From: Ahaetulla prasina
Lineage: Eukaryota; Chordata; Lepidosauria; Squamata; Colubridae
NCBI RefSeq assembly: GCF_028640845.1
Contig: NC_080542.1
Coordinates: 137,136,346-137,200,345, forward strand
DNA: 64,000 nt
Direction: 5' to 3'
Position numbers and translations under genes: made by a program. The notes beneath the pieces were generated by a model, which worked only from the letters and a program-made list of their open reading frames with translations, did not search any database and was not told where the DNA came from. Positions 35,954 to 46,490 of this stretch are shown here, in pieces; the first letter of the stretch is position 1; the number at the start of each line of letters is the position of its first letter.

Positions 35954-36396
35954 AAGAAATATTTTACAAGAAGAGTTCTTCACTCCTCTGAAAAAAACAA
36001 AATACTTTATCCCACCAGACTTGAAATCCTAGGCTTAGAAAACTTAGAACTCCGTCGCCTTCAACAAGACCTAAGTTTAACTCATAGAATCATCTATTGT
36101 AACGTCCTTCCTGTTAAAGACTACTTCAGCTTTAATTGCAATAATACAAGAGCAACCAATAGATTTAAACTTAATGTTAGCCGCTTTAATCTAGATTGCA
36201 GAAAATATGACTTCTGTAACAGAATCATCAGTGCTTGGAACACTTTACCTGACTCTGTGGTCTCTTCCCATAATCCCAAAAGCTTTAACCAAAAACTTTC
36301 TACTATTGACCTCACCCCATTCCTAAGAGGACCATAAGGGGCGTGCACAAATATGCCTACCATTCCTATCCTATTGTTTTTTTTCTTTTTTCTTCT
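35954..36396 (+). mobile_element. CR1-like LINE (TGACAAAA-tail family), middle element
   Basis: 5'-truncated: starts AAGAAATATTTTACAAGAAG and runs to CCATTCCTATCC. The tail resumes at 36856-36990, ending TGACAAAATAAATAAATAAA. The outer CR1 shows TAAAC duplicated at 35949-35953 and 36991-36995. Confidence 0.87.
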
Positions 36397-36855
<459 letters not shown>

Positions 36856-36990
36856 TATATATAAATATATATATATATATGCTTATACCTCCTCATGTTT
36901 CTTCATATACATGTTTATATACTATATAATCTTTTTTTGTGTGATGCTTATGTATATTGTTGTGACAAAATAAATAAATAAATAAATAAA
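36856..36990 (+). mobile_element. LINE 3' UTR remainder
   Basis: Tail of the middle LINE, ending TGTGACAAAATAAATAAATA. Confidence 0.8.
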
Positions 36991-36995
36991 TAAAC

Positions 36996-37204
36996 TAGTC
37001 ATACCCAGTTCCTGCATCTGTTCTTCATATGTTTTAGCCTCCAGTCCTCTAATCATCTTTGTTGCTCTTCTCTGCACTCTTTCTAGAGTCTCAACATCTT
37101 TTTTGCATTGTGGAAACCAAAACTGAATGCAATATTCCAAGTGTGGCCTTACCAATGCATTATAAAGTGGTATTAATACTTCACGTGATCTTGAGTTAAT
37201 AGGC
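36996..37204 (-). mobile_element. CR1, outer element (part 2)
   Basis: Resumes at TAGTCATACCCAGTTCCTGC and runs to GATCTTGAGTT, matching the CR1 at 17178-17345 and slightly beyond. Confidence 0.85.
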
Positions 37205-37378
37205 ATATGTAAAATTGTCAAAGTTCATCACACTGCTGCCATATTACTGTGTGTCATTTTTAGACCTACTATTTCACAGGTTGTATAGTATCAAATGGAA
37301 ATAAATCCTATGGAACTGAACATTCTTTTTCAGGTACCCATTAAAACGAACTGGTGCCAATACATCAATAATTTTTAT

Positions 37379-38284
37379 AAAATATAGAACTGCTCTTCAG
37401 GTTAATTGACCAAAAAGTATTAACACTGTTGTTGCAATATCAGTGATTAATATGTCATTGCACAAGAAGGTATCAGAAAGTAGAATTTCAATATTGGTAA
37501 TAATATGATATAGACATATTAAATCATTATGGATAATTCCAGGTGGTAATCCTATATGAACTAAAAATGTTAATCATAACATTTACAAACTAGTAATTAT
37601 TCTTGGGATTACATCATTATTCTAAGAATAATTACCACGAGATTAATAAGAGATGTAATTAATATATAATTGCATTGAATTTACTTTCACAATGACACTT
37701 TGACCTTGTTTAAAACTATTAGTTGAGGTAAAATAAACACACATTGATCCCTAGATAGATTACTCTGCTGCTTATGGTTATAGTTTTCAGCAGATCAGTG
37801 TACTTCATGCCCTGATATTATTAGCTTGTTTCAATAACATCATATAAAATGGTGGTATATTTTGAACCTAATGAGATACAGTCCTGAGAAATAACTTTAC
37901 ATTATATCTCACTGTTCAGCTTTGAAATTCAATCCAGCTCAGTTATTCAGTTCTTTTCTGTAACTAAAGAAAAGTAACCACATTAGACAATAAAGATGCT
38001 TGCTTTATAGTTCCTCTGTGACTAAGAAACACTAAATTCCATTAAATATAATCTTTTAAATCTCATCATAACACCCACTGTCTTTTTAGAAAGGAACATT
38101 TTAAAACATCAGTATTTCAGTATAGTTAGCCCAATAATTTGCAGGCAAGGAATCCTGTCGCTATTCTTCTAAAACAAGTAGGAAATTGATTTATAAAAAA
38201 AAAAGCCTACCAACATTGAATGCATTGTGATAATTGCTTATGTAGTGCAAGATTAGTATGTTTTTCCTCTGCTTTGTTTTGTTT
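37379..38284. repeat. Tandem duplication, copy 1
   Basis: About 0.9 kb of otherwise unique intron, repeated at 38352-39281 with only small differences. The right edge TTTGTTTTGTTT is followed by AAAAGAGTAATCTACAATT, a sequence also found at 39861-39880 beyond the exon. Confidence 0.93.
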
Positions 38285-38302
38285 AAAAGAGTAATCTACA
38301 AT

Positions 38303-38359
38303 TAAATATAAAATATAAAATATAAAATATAAAATATAAAATATAAAATATAAAATATA
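38303..38359. repeat. (ATAAAAT)n minisatellite
   Basis: About eight 7-bp units at the junction between the two duplication copies. Confidence 0.9.
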
Positions 38360-39281
38360 GAACTGCTCTTCAGGTTAATTGACCAAAAAGTATTAACACT
38401 GTTGTTGCAATATCAGTGATTAATATGTCATTGCACAAGAAGGTATCAGAAAGTAGAATTTCAATATTGGTAATAATATGATATAGACATATTAAATCAT
38501 TATGGATAATTCCAGGTGGTAATCCTATATGAACTAAAAATGTTAATCATAACATTTACAAACTAGTAATTATTCTTGGGATTACATCATTATTCTAAGA
38601 ATAATTACCACGAGATTAATAAGAGATGTAATTAATATATAATTGCATTGAATTTACTTTCACAATGACACTTTGACCTTGTTTAAAACTATTAGTTGAG
38701 GTAAAATAAACACACATTGATCCCTAGATAGATTACTCTGCTGCTTATGGTTATAGTTTTCAGCAGATCAGTGTACTTCATGCCCTGATATTATTAGCTT
38801 GTTTCAATAACATCATATAAAATGGTGATATATTTTGGAATATATTTTGAACCTAATGAGATACAGTTCTGAGAAATAACTTTTCATTATATCTCACTAT
38901 TCAGCTTTGAAATTCATTCCAGCTCAGTTATTCAGTTCTTTTCTGTAACTAAAGAAAAGTAACCACATTAGACAATAAAGATGCTTGCTTTATAGTTCCT
39001 CTGTGACTAAGAAACACTAAATTCCATTAAATATAATCTTTTTAAATCTCATCATAACACCCACTGTCTTTTTTAGAAAGGAACATTTTAAAAACATCAG
39101 TATTTCAGTATAGTTAGCCCAATAATTTGCAGGCGCAAGGAATCCTGTCGCTATTCTTCTAAAACAAGTAGGAAATTGATTTATAAAAAAAAAAAAAAAA
39201 GCCTACCAACATTGAATGCATTGTGATAATTGCTTATGTAGTGCAAGATTAGTATGTTTTTTCCTCTGCTTTGTTTTGTTT
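38352..39281. repeat. Tandem duplication, copy 2
   Basis: Same as copy 1 with small indels: an extra TTTTGGAATATA-like stretch near 38830, GGCGCAAGG for GGCAAGG near 39133, and a longer A-run at 39184. It continues directly into the sequence before the PTPRN2 exon. Confidence 0.93.
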
Positions 39282-39329
39282 GCCAAAATCTCAGCTTTCT
39301 GGATCAGTATTTTTGCAACTATTTTTTAG

Positions 39330-39450
39330 GGTTTACATGGCATGATGATTATACACAGCATATTATAGCCCGTGAGCTTTCTGATCTCCCGAAGACCCAT
39401 GACTGGCATCTGGAAACATCCTCATCTGAAGACCCTGAAGATTCAACCAG
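39330..39450 (+). CDS. PTPRN2: PTPRN2 (phogrin) lumenal exon
   Basis: Internal coding exon of 121 nt. The 3' splice site is a T-rich tract with AG at 39328-39329; the 5' splice site is CAG|GTTTAT at 39450/39451. It enters in phase 1 (completing a Gly codon) and leaves in phase 2, encoding 'GFTWHDDYTQHIIARELSDL' then PKTHDW and an acidic run. The WHDDYTQ and ELSDLPKT patterns are the hallmark of phogrin (IA-2beta) just after its RESP18-like domain; IA-2 itself (PTPRN) has a different continuation. The protein is a pseudo-phosphatase-like membrane protein of neuroendocrine dense-core granules that helps control hormone secretion. The duplicated block ends only 48 bp upstream. Confidence 0.9.
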
Positions 39451-39535
39451 GTTTATCTTCATGCATTTTATTTATTTTTCATGTAATATGGTTGCCCATC
39501 TCACACAAATTCTGGATTTATTCTGGGTGTTGTAG

Positions 39536-39860
39536 AATAGAATAGAATAGAATTTTTTATTGGCAAAGTGTGATTGGATACACAAGGAATTTGTCTTTGG
39601 TGCATATGCTCTCAGTGTACATAAATGAAAAGATACATTCATCAAGAATCATAAGGTACAACACTTAATGATAGCCATCAGGTACAAATAAGCAATCAAA
39701 TCATACTAGGAAACAATAAATATAAATTGTAGGAATACAAGCAACAAAGTTACAGTCATACAGTCTTAAGTGGGAGGAGATGGATGATAGGAACAATAAG
39801 AAGGTTAATAGTAATGCAGACTCAGTGAATAGTTTGAAAATGTCGAGGGAATTATTTGTT
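39536..39860 (-). mobile_element. Rex1/Babar-type LINE 3' end
   Basis: A (TAGAA)n tail, then TTTATTGGCAAAGTGTGATTG, AAGGAATTTGTCTTTGGTGC and CAGTGAATAGTTTGAAAATG, as at 957 and 21361. It begins about 85 bp after the PTPRN2 exon. Confidence 0.75.
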
Positions 39861-40203
39861 TAAAAGAGTAATCTACAATTAAAATATAAAATATAAATTA
39901 ACCTTAAAATATAGTACTAAATCAATTAAAATGGAAAACATGGATAAGAATAAGACTACAAAGGGAAAATATAGATAATTCTTGATTTATTATCACAATT
40001 GGGACCAGAATTTTTCTTTCTAAGCAAGTTGGTTATTAAGTGAATCACATCTGATTTTTTTTTTACTACAGTTAAGTGTATTGCTTAAATGAATCATGTG
40101 GTTATTAAGTGAATTTGACTTCCCCCCTTGCTTTTGTTGGAAGGCTAGCTGGGAAGATTGCAAATGGCAATATATTAGTAAGTCTTTTTAAAGTCAATAT
40201 CGT
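39861..40203. other. Unique intronic sequence
   Basis: AT-rich. The first ~40 bp (AAAAGAGTAATCTACAATT, then ATAAAAT units) match the junction at 38285-38330. Confidence 0.5.
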
Positions 40204-41080
40204 TGAGTTAGAAAATCAAGGAGTATATGAAATCCCATGCACCGCCTGCCCCACCACATACATCGGACAAACCAACAGAAGAATAAGTGCACGCATTGAA
40301 GAACACAAGAACTCAGTCAAAAAAGAGGAACCAACTTCTTCCCTGGTCCAACACCTTAAAGCCACAGGATACGATATTGACTTTAAAAAGACCAGAACTA
40401 TCGCCAAAACTGAACACTTTAACAACAGAATAATCAGAGAAGCCATCGAGATAGAAAAACACCCACACAGCATGAACAAACGAGATGATACCTCCCGCCT
40501 ACCAGCCATTTGGAAACCCGCCCTTATTGACAAACGAGTCCTTAACACGAGGAATGACACCAGACCCACACTCACGAGGTCCACACAGGATGTCACCACC
40601 ACACATCCACCCAGAAAGCAGACCCAAACCCACACTGATCAGGAAGCACGACCAAGGACCAGAAGCCAGACCGCAGCTGCAACATTAGCCATTTCAAACC
40701 CCTCCAATCCATACATGCAGCAGACTGACACCCACTACGAAGATGTAGTACGACCACGACCACGAAGCCAAACAGCAGCAGTGCAGCTCACCAGCTCAAA
40801 TCCCCCTGCAACTCAGACTAATCTGAGCACAACCAAGCCCCCACCCAAACAGGACACTTCCCAGCCAATCAGAGCACAAAAACCCCATCCAATCAGAGCA
40901 CAGCCAAGCTCCCACCCAATCAGTTCAAACCCCACTAGCAGTTAAAAGGAAGAAACAGCTGCAATCACACATTGCTCCCAGAAGCACTAAGCTGAAGCCT
41001 GAAGATGACGAATGAGACTTCGTCGAACGTCGCCAAGACACTTCCAATTTTACGCGGAGAAAACCCGAATAACCAAGACC

Positions 41081-41082
<2 letters not shown>
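40204..41082 (+). mobile_element. PLE family 1, 5'-truncated, GIY-YIG endonuclease and tail
   Basis: The 278-codon frame 40109-40945 contains PLE-derived sequence from about 40204. The GIY-YIG nuclease part shows 'GVYEIPCTACPTTYIGQTNR', the arginine/glutamate region 'RISARIEEHKNS', and 'NNRIIREAIEIEK'. A CxxC pair precedes the YIG motif. The histidine of the 'TGHDIDF' motif seen in the copy at 49920 is Tyr here, a likely damaging change. The long basic, Pro/Thr/Ser-rich tail has two repeats of a RSQTAA motif. The reverse transcriptase is missing through 5' truncation. The terminal repeat follows from ~40945; its hammerhead-like core (40999-41031) has lost one A of GAAA. Confidence 0.88.

Positions 41083-41163
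<81 letters not shown>
41083..41163. repeat. (TA)n microsatellite
   Basis: About 40 TA units directly after the PLE terminal repeat. Confidence 0.97.
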
Positions 41164-41167
<4 letters not shown>

Positions 41168-41220
41168 GTAGCACTCTACTCTTTTAATGATACTTTCTAA
41201 GAATGTCATACATACATACA

Positions 41221-41579
41221 TAAGGTAAAGGTAAAGGTTCCCCTCGCACATATGTGCTAGTCGTTGCCGACTCTAGGGGGCGGTGCTCATCTCCGTTTCA
41301 AAGCCGAAGAGCCAGCGGTGTCCGAAGACATCTCCGTGGTCATGTGGCCGGCATGACTCAACGCCAAAGGTGCACGGAACGCTGTTACCTTCCCACCAAA
41401 GGTGGTCCCTATTTTTTCTACTTGCATTTTTACATGCTTTCGAAACTACTAGGTTGGCAGAAGCTGGGACAAGTAGGAGCTCACCCCGTTACATGGCAGT
41501 ACTAGAGATTCAAACCGCCGAGCTGCTGACCTTTTGATCGACAAGCTCAATGTCCTAGCCCCTGAGCCACCGCGTCCCC
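41221..41579 (-). mobile_element. Sauria-type tRNA-derived SINE
   Basis: On the minus strand it begins GACGCGGTGGCTCAGGGGCT, an A-box-like tRNA head, with a B-box-like GGTTTGAATC, and ends in CCTTTACCTTTACC. Full length, ~360 bp. It uses RNA polymerase III promoter elements of tRNA origin. Confidence 0.9.
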
Positions 41580-41616
41580 TACATACCCTGAGACACCGCA
41601 TCCCCTATGCACATTT

Positions 41617-41746
41617 TTTTTTTAAAGTTAAACATTCCCCTCTTGTTAGGAAGTGTGTGTGTGTATACTTCCTAGAAAGTATACTTCTATTCTTTTCTAT
41701 ACAAAGAATAGAGTGTTACCCTTAATGTTTTGTATAAATGTATGTG

Positions 41747-41789
<43 letters not shown>

Positions 41790-41857
41790 CACAAAGAGTA
41801 GAGTGCTACCTTTAAGAACTTCCTAACAAGAGGGGAATGTTTAACTTTAAAAAAAAA
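41617..41857. repeat. Inverted repeat with ~38-bp arms around a (CA)n tract
   Basis: The left arm 41617-41654 (AAACATTCCCCTCTTGTTAG inside) recurs reversed at 41818-41857. Between them are AAGTATACTTC palindromes, two related AGAGTG(T/C)TACC repeats, and (CA)n at 41751-41788. The reverse complement of AGAGTAGAGTGCTACC (41796-) also lies just before the SINE at 41168. Confidence 0.8.
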
Positions 41858-42243
41858 CAGTTCAATGTGGTAACAGCCCTAAGACCGAGGTTTAAAAACA
41901 CAACAGGGATTGAAACTTTGCTGATATGCTTTGCAGTTGATACAGTATGTGTTCCTTCAAGTTATTTTTCTCAAACTCTTTTTTATTTCATAAATTCTGT
42001 TTCTTCCTTTTAGCCTTAAGACCTATTCTATTTTTTTAAAATGCTTTTATTAATATCATGAATTTTTTTACCATGGCATATTTCTGCTTTTTAATGCTGC
42101 CACTATTCTCTTCCCTTCCATAAAAATATAAATCGCATATAACACCGGTTATATATTTCAAACATTTCAGGTTATTTTTTTTTAATCTATTGCATATTTT
42201 AAAAAATACAGATAACTTTATTTACCTTGATTGTGTTGCATAG
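41858..42243. other. Unique intronic sequence before exon
   Basis: Nothing recognised except the splice acceptor region at its right end. Confidence 0.45.
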
Positions 42244-42394
42244 GATTTCAAAACAGGAACCTGACAGGAATTTGGGAAAAGATGTGAACTTTGCCAGTTC
42301 CCCTCGACAATACCTGACCTATCTGGATATTCTTTCTCAGTCTGGAGCTCCACATTTATATTCAACAATAAATGCCAACAAATCCCCTTTTAAG
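42244..42394 (+). CDS. PTPRN2: PTPRN2 (phogrin) lumenal exon
   Basis: Internal exon of 151 nt. Acceptor GCATAG at 42238-42243; donor AAG|GTAAAA at 42394/42395. It starts in phase 2, completing an Arg codon split with the exon at 39450, and ends in phase 0; all 50 following codons are open. It encodes 'ISKQEPDRNLGKD', then 'RQYLTYLDILSQSGAPHLYS' and INANKSPFK. The position and the 'LxxLDxLSQ' pattern fit the segment after the WHDDYTQ exon of phogrin. This lumenal region is poorly conserved, so the assignment relies on phase continuity with the neighbouring exons. Confidence 0.85.
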
Positions 42395-42903
42395 GTAAAA
42401 AAGCTTAACTCATTTTGCTGTTACAATCTATTTGTGGAAAAGTGACACAGTAAATCTTTTTATAGTGGGAGTACACTTAGAATTTTGAATCCCTGTATCA
42501 GCTACACTCACAAAATGACTGATATAGCAATTCACAAAATACCATTTATCAAAAGGTGCGAATCAGCCCACACGATGCTCATGAACAGGACCTTTATTTG
42601 CTGCATATGATGCTTGAAGTTGATGCTTTGCTTTCGTTGTGCCAACTTCCCATTTCATTTGTTTATATTAAAAATGATTAAAAAGAATCAATAGTGGCAT
42701 TTGAAGAGTTTCTCATGGTCCTCATTCTTCATGTAAAACTATGGGAATTTTTTTTTTTTAAAAAAAGAAGGATTTAAGCAGGGCATTACAGTTTGGATGT
42801 GTGCCTAAGGATTTGGCTTGCAGAAACAAATATATCAAAATGTTAATAAGCAGGTCTCTTGTGGTGAAATACTGAATTTTGAACTAGCAGGATGATCTTA
42901 GGC
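42395..42903. other. Unique intronic sequence
   Basis: Nothing recognised. Confidence 0.4.
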
Positions 42904-43364
42904 CAGTGGTTCTCAACCTTTATAGTGCTGCGACCCCTTTAATACAATTCCCCACAATGTGGCGACCCCAACCGTAAAATTATTTTCATTTTGAATTTAT
43001 CGCGCCTGAAGCCTTATTGGCTAGCGATCTGAACTGCTTGCGATTTCCTTGAGGACGGAGGCATTAAAGCGGAGACTCCTCCCCTATTAAGTTTATCGCG
43101 CCTAAAGCCAGATTAGGCTAGCGATTGGGAGTGATTGCAGCTGGTTTGAGAGGGAGACATCAGAGCAAAGATTTCTCTCTTTTTTAATTCATCGCGCCTG
43201 AAGCCGAATTCGGCTAGCGATTTGAGGCTTGTGGAGTCAATCATTGGAGTGCGATTCTTCGACTCACAAGTATACTTCCCATATTTCCGATGGTCTTAGG
43301 CGACCCCTGGCAAATCGTCATTCGACCTCCAACGGGGTCCTGACCCACAGGTTGAGAACCGCTG
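42904..43364. mobile_element. SPIN-like hAT element (non-autonomous), 461 bp
   Basis: Terminal repeats: left CAGTGGTTCTCAACCTTTAT, right (reversed) CAGCGGTTCTCAACCTGTGG, the SPIN end; the next segment, GGGTCGCCTAAGACCATCGG reversed, is also SPIN-like. Flanking 8-mers tcttaggc and ccttaggt match at 6 of 8. Inside are three copies of ATCGCGCCT(G/A)AAGCC...GGCTAGCGAT starting near 42998, 43094 and 43190, about 95 bp apart. No transposase frame. Confidence 0.8.
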
Positions 43365-43422
43365 CCTTAGGTGAATCAGTTCAAGTTACCTTACTTATCC
43401 TCCAAATCCAATTTGTAATGTT

Positions 43423-43724
43423 CAGAGGTGAGTTTCACATAATTTTAACAACCGGTTCACCTAGTGCGGAACTAAAATTGTGAGCGTGTGCGGTTTCAAA
43501 CACATATGATTTCCTGCTCACGACTTTCAGCACACCTTTTTGGGCAGCCGTGGTGAGTAGAGCAGGAGAGACGTGGAAATCAACTGGGCTGCATGGATGG
43601 ACTGAGCGAGCCAGAGGGTGAGATATATAGGACGGGATAGCGCCGGGTGGGTGGGCGGTTCTAGCCGGTGGTTGGAACTAGTGGTTTGCCTGAACCGGTC
43701 GGAACTGGCAGCAACCCACCTATG
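43423..43724. mobile_element. hAT MITE, ~302 bp
   Basis: Starts CAGAGGTGAGTTTCAC; right end GCAACCCACCTATG. The inside has ACCGGTTCACC and inverted TGAACCGGTCGG-like segments as in the element at 12232. Target duplications are unclear. Confidence 0.6.
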
Positions 43725-43775
43725 CTTCTGTTGCACTATCCAAGCCCCTTTATTATTTGGGTTAGGACATAGCCT

Positions 43776-43780
<5 letters not shown>

Positions 43781-43821
<41 letters not shown>

Positions 43822-43822
43822 C

Positions 43823-43853
<31 letters not shown>

Positions 43854-44180
43854 CTTCTTCTTCTTCTTCTTCTTCTTCTTCTTCTTCTTCTTCTTCTTCT
43901 TCTTCTTCTTTTATTTTTTTATTTTTATAAACATAATAAAAAAAAACCATTGTGACAGATTATCAGTCAGGTACATCCTTAAACATTATTTCAAATTTCA
44001 CCCCCTGTCATGATCTAATACAATATGTTTTCTTCTCCTTTTTAAAATTCATTGTTAATTGCACATATCTAATAATAATAATAAAAAAATCTATTCCATC
44101 CCATTCTGAAAAATATTTAAATGAAGTTTAGCCCCCGTATTTAATTCCCCAAAATATCATTACTAAATCTTCTGTTAGCT
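43781..44180 (-). mobile_element. Short retroelement insertion with (GTA)n(GAA)n tail
   Basis: The 400-bp segment is flanked by 11-bp duplications TAGCCTCCACT (43770-43780 and 44181-44191). It begins with (ACT)n (43781-43821) and (TTC)n (43823-43909), which read as a GAA/GTA-rich 3' tail on the minus strand; the rest is A/T-rich non-coding sequence. The very long frames of poly-Phe or poly-Glu across it are artefacts of the trinucleotide repeat. Confidence 0.65.
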
Positions 44181-44191
44181 TAGCCTCCACT

Positions 44192-44580
44192 TCTCATAAT
44201 GTTGGCTTAGGGAACTCAGATCCTTAGTGAGAATGTATTCCACTTCCTCAAAATCCTTGGTTTGGATAGTTTTGCCACATTATGAGCAAAGCAAAATTTT
44301 TCAGAGTTGGTTTCTGGTAAATCACAAGTATAGAGATAGGAGTGGGGCTAGAACTGATCCCTGTGACAAGCCATTCTTAATGGAAAAGGATTTAGTAGTG
44401 GTGCCTCCTACAGTGACCTTGAAGTATCAGGGGTTTTTTCACATGTTCTCCATAAGGCCTGTTACTTGAAAACAGAATAGTTTTCAGAATTTTTCAGCTT
44501 GCGCATCAAACCATCAAGCCACACCATGTCATAAGCTGCAATCAAATCAATAAAAGCCACTGAAGTTTTTAGTTGTTTTT
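44192..44580 (-). pseudogene. Old LINE reverse-transcriptase relic
   Basis: On the minus strand, discontinuous readings give 'VAFIDLIAAYDMVWLDGL' (motif A), 'LKNGLSQGSVLAP' (motif B) and 'TKDFEEVEYILTKDL' (after motif C). The order fits a Jockey/I-type reverse transcriptase. It is heavily decayed. The 43781 insertion lies inside it. Confidence 0.6.
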
Positions 44581-44589
44581 GGAAACCAG

Positions 44590-44815
44590 CTTTGATAAAT
44601 GTCTATGGAGATTCTCAGTCATCCAGGTCATGGTTGTCCCAAAGGTGCTTTTTTCAAGAGGCAACTGGACTTTCTGTTTTTTCTTTGAAGGCGTTTTGCT
44701 TCTCATCCAAGAAACTATGAGACCCGAAGAAGCTTCTTGGATGAGAAGTGAAACATCTTCAAAGAAAAATCGGAAAGTCCAGTTGCCTCTTGAAAAAAGC
44801 ACTTTTGGGACAGCT
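44590..44815. mobile_element. PLE terminal-repeat inverted pair, family 2
   Basis: 44590-44720 (minus) and 44720-44815 (plus) share GAGATTCTCAGTCATCCAGG-type ends and CTTCTTGGATGAGAAGTGAA. The plus core at 44724-44757 has CCGAAGA, so the hammerhead-like box is damaged. No protein body. Confidence 0.7.
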
Positions 44816-46356
44816 TTGATAAATGGAGTGAGAGCTTTGATAAATGGAGAAGCTTACAGCAGCTTCTCTTTGTTTAGAACCCAGCCTGGAAAGAAGGAAC
44901 AACTGCCTTCCATCTAAGCAATCATACATCAAAGAGAGTTAAATGTGCCTTTTTGTGGAAAGAGGATAAAATACAACTACCAACCAAACCATCTCAGAAT
45001 ATTCCTTAACTGGTGCCTTGCATTTGGAAAACATCTTGACAATCAGGAACAATTTGATTGTGGGGGGGATGACAAATTAGAACTTGTGGGAACAAGTTGG
45101 AGCGCACAAAAAAAAATCACTGTGTATAGTGGCACAATTATGAGTATATTCTATTGCCAAATACTGTGCACATGTATGTGAAAAAGTTATCAAATCAATG
45201 AAATTGATGTTCACCTTAATGACACAATGAGAATAATATCTGGAACCCTTAAATCCACAGCATTCTCATGGCTCCATGTTCTTTCTAACAACCACAGATA
45301 CCAGGGAGTAGAGTTCAAAGCACTAAAAGTTTATTTCAGACAAGAATCTGATCTACTAATAGTCAAGCCAAATTGGCGCTAGAAAAGTGTCAATAGAATT
45401 TGTGGGGGGAGGGGCTGGACTTGCGTGTCTTGTGGGAATATAACGATTTCAAACTGATGACATCTTTGACTCCACCCTTGGGTTCTACATGGTCATCTCC
45501 TATATCAGGTACACACAAAAGGGTTTGCAGACCTTTTATGGGATTAACATTGTAAATTAAAGCATTAAAAGTAAGGGCTTTTTTTCCCTCTTGAATGTAG
45601 AAAATATGTTAGTAGTTTGCATAAAATCAACAATTCAGAATTAAAGGAGCAAGATAATAGGTGTGCTAGCAATAATGAAAGAAGCCAGCAAAAATGTGTC
45701 AGGGTAGTTTAGGAATTAATTAATGGTTTCATTTGCCTCTGGTGCTTTTGGCTTAGCTCTTTCTGAAACTCCAGTGAACTGAGGATTTTCTTTGAAGCTG
45801 CTGAAAAGTGAAAATGTGTCCAAGAGGTATTTTGGTGAAGCTGCGAATGTCATATGAATCCATAAATCATTCTCTATGCTGGAGCTCTTTAATAAGGAAG
45901 TGTATTATGATGACACCATTCACTATTATTATTCTGTGTTGCCTTGGAGACAGATACACAGAGGTGTTGGGTCTGCAGAATAAAAAGTAGTCCTGGAATA
46001 CACATTTTTAAAAGCACAGTACAATACTGTCTGCTAAGGGACATACCTAGAAACGGAGATGTTTCTAGTTTTCTTTGCTCTTTTTCCATTCTTAAAGCAC
46101 CATAGTTGATCCTGCCCTCAGTAGGTTAAAAATCAGATTGATTAAGGCAAACTGGGGAGATGGCTGCATCATTTCATATGCTCATCTTTTGATACAGAAA
46201 TATATATGTGTTGTTTAAATATTTCAGCCTTGGCAAGGAATGGGGCACTTGGGAAGAAATAAGTATTGCATTAAAGGTAACAACGTGCAATCAGCCTATG
46301 CATCTGGAATCTGAGTGAGTGAATGTCTCTTCACTCCTGATCTTTGTTGCTTAGAG
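44816..46356. other. Unique intronic sequence
   Basis: No gene recognised. Confidence 0.45.
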
Positions 46357-46482
46357 CAGGGGTCTCCAACCTTGGCAACTTGAAGACTTGTGGACTCCAA
46401 CTCCCAGAATTCCTCAGAATTCCCCAGAATTCTGGGAATTGAAGTCCACTAGTCTTCAAGTTGCCAAGGTTGGAGACCCCTG
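46357..46482. mobile_element. Fold-back MITE (hAT-like), 126 bp
   Basis: Palindromic: CAGGGGTCTCCAACCTTGGC at the left and its reverse complement at the right, with AATTCTGGGAATTGAAGTCC facing its partner. Flanks gcttagag (46349-46356) and gcttagaa (46483-46490) match at 7 of 8. Confidence 0.87.
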
Positions 46483-46490
46483 GCTTAGAA

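Noticed and set aside
39254..39535. 93-codon open frame around the PTPRN2 exon
   Set aside because: Only 39330-39450 is exon; the ends of the frame lie outside the splice sites.
40216..40635. Long minus frame opposite the PLE endonuclease
   Set aside because: Shadow of the + frame; the same occurs at 49931-50350 and 48483-48977.
41221..41579. A tRNA gene on the minus strand
   Set aside because: The A/B-box-like head is followed by SINE body and tail; it is a tRNA-derived SINE.
43618..44013. Open frames with long poly-Phe/Tyr or poly-Glu/Val runs
   Set aside because: Direct translation of the (ACT)n and (TTC)n arrays; not a gene.
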